From Scilla litardierei (taxonomy: Eukaryota > Streptophyta > Magnoliopsida > Asparagales > Asparagaceae), in NCBI GenBank assembly GCA_030789695.1, contig CM061142.1, positions 605,439,659 to 605,503,658 on the forward strand: a stretch of DNA of 64,000 nucleotides, read 5' to 3'. Below, piece by piece: positions 58,199-64,000 of the stretch; position 1 is the stretch's first letter; each line of letters starts with the position of its first letter. The notes below the pieces were generated by a model that worked only from the letters and a program-made list of their open reading frames with translations, ran no database searches and had not been told where the DNA came from. The translations under genes and the position numbers were made by a program.

Positions 58199-58762
58199 GT
58201 TTTTCACTATAAATGGACCGTGAATGTCGTGAATGCCCTGGAGAAGCGTATGAAATCAGAGGACTACAGGCTGATGCAGTCGCCTCCCGAATATGCTCCT
58301 CTCCCTGGTCTGCGAAGAGAAGAATGGCCCCCCGGGCCTTTGCGCCCTGGTTGGCTGCTCTGGGTCAATTAGGTTGGCGGTGCATGGCTATCGTCTCTCT
58401 GAGGCACAAGCACTCCCTCCTGTTCTTTTTGATCTCTTGGCTCGCATCCAAATTGGCCAAATCTGACCGTGGATGAAGCATATCATAATTGTCCCTTTCC
58501 TCCTGCAGATTTCCAATTTTGGCTGCGAGACAAGAGATCGAAAAGAACAGGAGGGAGTGCTTGTGCCTCAGAGGGACGGTAGCCATGCACCGCCAACCTA
58601 TGTGACCCAGGGCAGCCATCCAGTGCGCAAAGGCCAGGGGGGCCATTCATCTCTTCGCAGACCAGGGATAGGAGCATATTCGGGAGGTGACAGCATCAGC
58701 CTGTAGTCCTCATATTTCATACGCTTCTCCATGGCATTCACGGTCCATTTAGTGTGAAATTG
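58199..58762. repeat. Long inverted repeat, arms of about 255 bp
   Basis: The left arm (58199-58459) begins TTTTCACTATAAATGGACCG; the right arm (58511-58762) is its reverse complement with roughly 10 percent mismatches. The loop is about 50 bp. The left arm on the plus strand encodes WLAALGQLGWRCMAIVSLRH, the counterpart of the frame before the SINA-like fragment at 61566-61802. A transcript through it would fold into a long hairpin. Confidence 0.9.
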
Positions 58763-59378
58763 ACCATTCCAATTGATGAGTATACTCCGTTATCCTACAG
58801 CGAGCCCTAATGCCTGCTCCTTGCGATAGAAATGGACGATGGAATTCAACCAGTTCTCTTTTCACGTAAAGCTAAATGGTTGATGTTGGAAACTTACGCA
58901 ATGGTGGTAATAAACGCAACGAAGGGCTATCGTCCATTTATAATCAAGCATGCCCGATGAATGCCTTCCATATGTGAGCATTTTGCCTTCCACTCCTCGA
59001 CTATACACTCCATATCCATCTCCTCTTTATAAACTCCATCCAAACCATCAAACCCTTCATCATTTCACTATACCTCGTCTATGACACACAAACACTCCCT
59101 CCTGTCCTTTCCGATCGCGAAGATAAAAAGCTTATTCTATTTGTTATGCAACCATTTGGTGTTGTTCGACGCCTCATGTGAATCGGAGTTCCTCTCGGTG
59201 TCTTTGAAACGGCTACATACCTGACTGCAGGTTACAATGACACATGCTATGACTACACTCATATCCAGCTGATGATGGCAGAAAATCGGCAACGACGGTA
59301 ATAAACAGAACGAAGATGGTCGCCCGATGAACTCACGGAAGTTGACGGGGAAGCACGCAGATCACACCGACAATCACA
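58763..59378. other. Mosaic spacer with short pieces of other blocks
   Basis: Contains ACACAAACACTCCCTCCTGT (59093), a piece of the inverted-repeat arm, and GGTTGATGTTGGAAACTTAC (58878), also present at 57709. CTTTATAAACTCC at 59028 is TATA-like. No gene. Confidence 0.5.
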
Positions 59379-60690
59379 TGTTTCAGTTTGTAAGAGCATA
59401 GGCTAATGAATCAGTTTGGATCTATATCAGTATGTACATCAATATATTTGAATGGCTGGGTCATTTTCAAAATAACATCAACTAGAATATGTATGAGATT
59501 TAATCTAAACTTTAGCTAAACGCGCACAACGGGCTTAATTCTGCTAGTTGTGCACGTTTAAGTATGATGAAATTTGGAATGTGATTGATTCACTGCGCTG
59601 GTGCGTAGTGGAATTAAAATTATAGCATCTCACAAATATGCTCAAACGATCAAATTTATTCCCGTGGGGGTGTTGAGCAAATTTGTCATCGACTTTAGCT
59701 AAACGCGCACAACGGGCATAATTCTGCTGGTTGTGCGTGTTTAAGTATGATGAAATTTGGAATTTGATTGATTCACTGCGGTGGCGCGCAGTGGGATTAA
59801 AATTATAGCATCTCACAAATATGCTCAAAGCGCAAAATGGGCAAATTTATTCCCGTGGGGGCGTTGAACAAATTTGTCATCGACGCAACTTTTGCGTAAC
59901 ACGCACAACCGGCATAATTCTGCATGTTGTGCGCTTTACGCTATTATGTTAACAATTACAAATTTGCTGAACGCGCACACCGGCTCAAAGTGAACACCTG
60001 GCATTACTTGTTGTCCGCTTTGAGCAATTTTTTAAACCATTAAAAATTTGCTCACCGCGCACAACGACCATAAATTTATTGGTACTGAGCATTGATCAAT
60101 TATGTAAGCGGCTATAAATTTTTCGAGCTCACTTGCCACCGGTCATACATTCTTGGGAAAATTATATGTCTGGTATCAATCAGCCGTAGATTCAAGAGCA
60201 GTATTTTGTATATTCACGAGCACCCCTCTGTAGCTTGACGGGGTCTTCGATGTAGCCACACAGTAAAACTCTACTGCAGCAGTCACATCCTCATTGACCT
60301 ATCTGCGTTGTGCGCATTGAGCAATTCCCGTTTTCCATGTGTTTTGTGCGGTGATCAATTATAATAGTTACTCTCTTCTGTATTATTTAGACCGGGGTGC
60401 GTGTCGAATAAAATGTATTAAAAAATCTTAGTGGAGAGTAGTATTGTTGGGAGTAATTTTCCTATTAGCATCAATGTTGATCAAGGCGAAAAATCGTTGA
60501 GTTTCCTTGTTATGCGCGGAGAGTAATTAACCTATTTTGATCCAGATGCTAAAATAATTGGGATTACGCGATTTTCGTGTTGGTATTACGCGGTTTACGC
60601 GTTGAGTAAATAATTGTTGATTCCCGAGATCCATTGCATTACTGTAGGATCAAGGACTTATTATACGCTTCATTTTGATTGCTCCAATTC
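59379..60690. repeat. Mosaic block alpha, copy 2
   Basis: Same start as copy 1. The hairpin segment TAAACGCGCACAACGGGC is doubled (59516 and 59700), as is the AAATTATAGCATCTCACAAA segment, so this copy has an internal duplication of about 185 bp. Also carries AACGCGCACACCGGCTC and GCGCACAACGACC stems. Confidence 0.85.
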
Positions 60691-61180
60691 TCCTATAAAA
60701 ATGGCGGACAAGGAGCACTCATCTTCTCACAACTTCATCTACTTTCTTCCATCATCATCTTCTTTATTTGCCCACACAACCTCCGTATGGAAACAGTAAG
60801 TCCTTCAGCTGTTCGTGCATGCTTGATATAGATATCAGATATGGACGATAGCATTCATTCAGCTGTTCGTCCATTTATAATCAGGCATGCCTGAAAAAGG
60901 GTTTCCATATGACCGTCCCCGACACTGGGCACCCAGGTCAGCCGCCCAAGAAGTACTAGTCAGGGGGACATCACCAGCACATTGTGTCAAGTATGATACA
61001 TACTTGACAGTCGGTTACAACAACGCGTGCAATGACGACACTCCTATCATGTTTCATGGTTGCCGACAGTCGACAACGACGATAATAAACATAACGACAA
61101 TGGTCGCTCGAGGTAACTAGATGGTTATAGATTGTTATGGTCGCCTCCCCCAAGCTTTTAACTGATGACTAATTTTTTTC
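60691..61180. other. Mosaic spacer related to 57530-57760 and 59170-59330
   Basis: CACTCATCTTCTCACAACTT (60716) and CCTTCAGCTGTTCGTGCAT (60802) also occur near 57550 and 57637. TACATACTTGACAGTCGGTT (60999) is a diverged version of the text at 59213. No gene identified. Confidence 0.5.
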
Positions 61181-61445
61181 ATCTCCCTTGCTTTGCCCAA
61201 ATTCTGAACTAAACCCTAACCCTAGATCCATCTACATCCGTCCGATTGAGTTTGCTTGCAGTTATGCAATCGATTGATTTGTGCGTCCTTCTTTTTTGTT
61301 GAAAGGTATCGATCACAGTTCATTTTTTTGCTTTTAGCGATCGAGGATCATCTCATCCTTCCTAAGATCATCGAACTTTATCCGCTCCTTCGGAATACCC
61401 TTCAAGATTGAAGCGCGAACAACGTCCTCGGGCCCAGGAAGTATC
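61181..61445 (+). other. Gene-leader-like sequence with a telo-box
   Basis: CTAAACCCTAACCCTAGATC at 61209 contains AAACCCTAA, a motif common in plant gene promoters, followed by pyrimidine-rich leader text and a short frame (IEARTTSSGPGSIEITVTID) that runs into the SINA-like fragment. It may be the captured 5' part of that gene. Confidence 0.35.
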
Positions 61446-61667
61446 GAAATTACTGTAACCATTGATCCAGACGTTCTAGAATGCTTTGTTGGATGCGAGC
61501 CTTTGCGCCCCCTATGTCCAGGTTCAAAAATCCATGTTTTTTAAACTTATTGAAACTTCAATAAGTTAAAAAAACATGGATTTTTGAACCTGGAACATAG
61601 GCGGGCGCAAAGGCTCGCATCCAACGAAGCATTCTAGAACGTCTGGATCAATGGTTACAGTAATTTC
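61446..61667. repeat. Inverted repeat made of a SINA-like RING exon
   Basis: Left arm 61446-61553, 4-bp loop, right arm 61558-61667. The arms are near identical over 108 bp. Both encode ITVTIDPDVLECFVGCEPLR, once per strand. Confidence 0.92.
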
Positions 61668-61802
61668 ACAATATTCCATATTCCCACTCGATTCTTCTAC
61701 ATTTTCTTCTTCAATTTGGATGCGAGCCAAGATAAGGGAGTGCTTGTGCCTTAGAGGGACGGTAGCCATGCACCGCCAACCTATGTGACCAAGGGCCGCC
61801 AT
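61566..61802 (-). pseudogene. SINA-like E3 ubiquitin ligase N-terminal fragment
   Basis: The minus-strand frame reads LARIQIEEENVEESSGNMEY, then CEITVTIDPDVLECFVGCEP, then LRPPMFQ. Plant SINA-like proteins start their RING with VTxxDPDVLDCxxCxEPLxxPVFQCxNGH. Here the second Cys of the first CxxC pair is Gly (ECFVGC), which would break zinc binding, and the frame diverges right after FQ. Both hairpin arms share the change. Confidence 0.6.
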
Positions 61803-61816
61803 CCAGGCTTAATCAT

Positions 61817-63095
61817 ATGTATCAGTTTGTAAGAGCATAGGCTAATGAATCAGTTTGGATCTGTATCAGTATGTACATCAATATATTTGAATGGCTGGGT
61901 CATTTTCAAAATGCCATCAATTGGAATATGTATGAGATTTAATCTAAAATTTTGCATGCAGTTTCTGAATTCGATTGAATATGTCTTCAGATTGAAAAGG
62001 TATCAGATTTATTTTTAAAGTTTGCATGTAGTTTCTGAGTCAGAGTGAATAAGTATCCGGTTTAATCTACAATGTTTTCAGATTGAACAAGTATAATAAG
62101 ACTTAAATCTAAAAGTTTGGATGTAGGCTTGATTGGGATTCAGATTAAGTATGATGAAATTTGGAATTTGATTGATTCACTGCGGTGGCGCGCAGTGGGA
62201 TTAAAATTATAGCATCTCACAAATATGCTCAAAGCGCAAAACGGGCAAATTTATTCCCGTGGGGGCGTTGAGCAAATTTATCATCGACGCAACTTTTGCG
62301 TAACGCGCACAACCGGCATAATTCTGCATGGTGTGCGCTTTGCGCTATTATGTTAACCATTACAAATTTGCTGAACGCGCACACCGGCTCAAAGTGAACA
62401 CCTGGCGTTACTTGTTGTGCGCTTTGAGCAATTTTTTAAACCATTAAAAATTTGCCCACAGCGCACAACGGCCATAAATTTATTGGTACTGAGCGTTGAT
62501 CAATTATGTAAGTGGCTATAAATTTTTCGAGCTCACTTGCCACCGGTCATACATTCTTGGGAAATCATATGTCTGGTATCAATCAGCTGTAGATTCAGGA
62601 GCAGTATTTTGTATATTCATGAGCACCCCTCTGTAGCTTGACGGGTCTTCGATGTAGCCACACAGTAAAACTCTACTGCAGCAGTCACATCCTCATTGAC
62701 CTATCTGCATTGTGCGCATTGAGCAATTCCCGTTTTCCATGTGTTTTGCGCGGTGATCAATTATAATAGTTACTCTCTTCTGTATTATTTAGCCCGGGGT
62801 GCGTGTCGAATAAAATGTATTAAAAAATCTTAGTGGAGAGTAGTATTGTTGGGAGTAATTTTCCTATTAGCATCAATGTTGATCAAGGCGAAAAATCGTT
62901 GAGTTTCCTTATTATGCGCGGAGAGTAATTAACCTATTTTGATCTAGATGCTAAAATAATTGGGATTACGCGATTTTCGCGTTGGTATTACGCGGTTTGC
63001 GCGTTGAGTAAATAATTGTTGATTCCCGAGATCCATTGCATTACTGTAGGATCAAGGACTTATTATACGCTTCATTTTGATTGCTCCAATTCAAT
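61817..63095. repeat. Mosaic block alpha, copy 3
   Basis: Same order as copies 1 and 2 with a single hairpin series: CAAAGCGCAAAACGGGC, TAACGCGCACAACCGGC, AACGCGCACACCGGCTC and GCGCACAACGGCC. Closest to copy 2 over 62140-63095. Confidence 0.88.
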
Positions 63096-63500
63096 ATAGC
63101 AACTCCAACCCAAATCTCTAAAAACCCCCCTTCAAAATGGAATATCTCTAAAAGATTCTATTTTTGAGGATGGGCAACTCCAACCCACCATCTTCAAATC
63201 CTATTTTCTCTTTGTTTAAGCTTTACTAATGAAAAATATTTATCATTAAAATGGGTTAATCTAATACATTATTTCTACATGAAAGAAAACTATAAATAAT
63301 ATTATTCTTCAATGTTAATTTTTTTAAATTTTAAGTATTTAGTATTTCTTGTAATATTTTAAATATTTTAAATTTGCTCGAAAAATATTTAATATTGGTC
63401 TCATGTAGTAGGTATAATTGAGATATTTCCATCGGTACTAAAATTATTAAATTTGGTCAGGTGATTTGTAAAATACATTAGTAATAAATAGCCGTTACCA
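63096..63500. other. AT-rich insertion between alpha copy 3 and beta copy 2
   Basis: Alpha ends at GATTGCTCCAATTC and the next known block begins near 63505. The inserted text starts ATATAGCAACTCCAACCC and has a second GGCAACTCCAACCCACC at 63173. Noncoding; perhaps a small transposon, type unknown. Confidence 0.4.
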
Positions 63501-63504
63501 AGCT

Positions 63505-63920
63505 ATGACGGTAATAAACACAACGAAGGGCTGATATCAATTAGCCGATGTGCGCGTCGTGCGCGGTGGTTAAAAGTCATAGTGTGAATCAATATCCATC
63601 CGCTGTACACACACGGTCTCACATCTGAGGACTCCACAGTACACACAAGGGCTTATAGTGGAACCAATTAACCCGCACGCACAACAGAAACAATTTGATT
63701 GTTTTTGTTGCGCTGGAAAATAAAAATTTTTTCGAGTCTTTGACGGAGAGTAATTCAAGGCGCAAAACGGTTCAGTTTCCTTGTCGTGTGGGGAGAGTAA
63801 ATTGCCTCTTTTTCAGCTGAGCCTAAAATACTTAGGATTACGCGTTTTTCTCGGTGGGATTACGCGTTGAGTAAATAAGATGTTCATTCTCGAGATCCCT
63901 AGCATTACTGTAGGATAAAT
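63505..63920. repeat. Mosaic block beta, copy 2
   Basis: Repeats 57740-58170 closely, including GATGTGCGCGTCGTGCGCGG and CAATATCCATCCGCTGTAC, the satellite-like monomer, with a short deletion near 63750. Confidence 0.88.
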
Positions 63921-64000
63921 GGATCGTGAATGTCGTGAATGCCCTGGAGAAACGTATGAAATCGGAGGACTACAGGCTGATGCAGTCGCCTCCCTAATAT
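63921..64000 (+). repeat. Left arm of the long inverted repeat, second copy, cut by the window end
   Basis: GGATCGTGAATGTCGTGAAT onward matches 58214-58293 with a few changes. The rest of the hairpin would lie beyond base 64000. Confidence 0.88.

Overview
This is nuclear DNA from a flowering plant, probably a eudicot. The signs are plant-type Ty1/copia and Ty3/gypsy retrotransposons with multi-kilobase LTRs, a gene-capturing Helitron with a CTAG end, foldback MITEs, introns with GT/AG ends, and exon fragments of plant-type proteins (ORANGE, type-A response regulator, SRM1/DIVARICATA-like MYB, TM9, SINA-like RING). I see no intact host gene. Almost everything is transposon, decayed transposon, captured gene fragment or satellite.

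Layout. 1-3678 is the 5' part of a minus-strand Ty3/gypsy element that encodes only one long decayed gag-like frame. 3679-4640 is unassigned. 4640-10130 is a decayed copia pol followed by its 2.26 kb 3' LTR. 10135-12483 is a second copia pol of a different lineage, cut off at both ends. At 12484 an Athila-like gypsy element enters the RNase H of that second copia. It keeps its 5' LTR, PBS, gag, protease and part of an env-like ORF, but has no reverse transcriptase or integrase. Its gag is split by a 2089-bp solo LTR of a related family with a 5-bp target duplication. Both LTRs, and an internal tract near 19.6-20.1 kb, carry dense arrays of the palindrome CACTCGGCCGAGTG. About 21.1-27.3 kb is AT-rich with nothing identified. 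An aldo-keto reductase exon lies on the minus strand near 27.3 kb.

28406-39483 fits one 11.1 kb non-autonomous Helitron. It has a TC start, a 3' hairpin plus CTAG, and sits in an AT tract. It carries pieces of at least four unrelated genes, all on the same strand: a TM9/EMP70 N-terminus, an ORANGE (OR) piece present three times in tandem, a type-A response regulator exon, and an SRM1/DIV-type MYB exon. Next to it, a foldback MITE is split at one arm by a 9.3 kb LTR element (39627-48936) that has 2.8 kb LTRs, a GTATG target duplication and no coding capacity (LARD type).

49431-54250 is a satellite of about 64 monomers. Nearly every monomer is a hairpin (GCGCACGACGGG, short AT-rich loop, CCCCGTCGTGCGC). 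The monomers are organised in a 17-monomer, roughly 1.27 kb higher-order repeat. From about 56.3 kb to the end lies a mosaic of repeated blocks that carry single, diverged versions of the same hairpin, so the window seems to hold both the satellite and relatives of its source. The same region has a duplicated FAR1/MULE-like exon, another foldback element, and two long inverted repeats, one made from a SINA-like RING exon. The two most notable features are the hairpin satellite with its apparent precursor and the multi-gene Helitron with the triplicated OR fragment.
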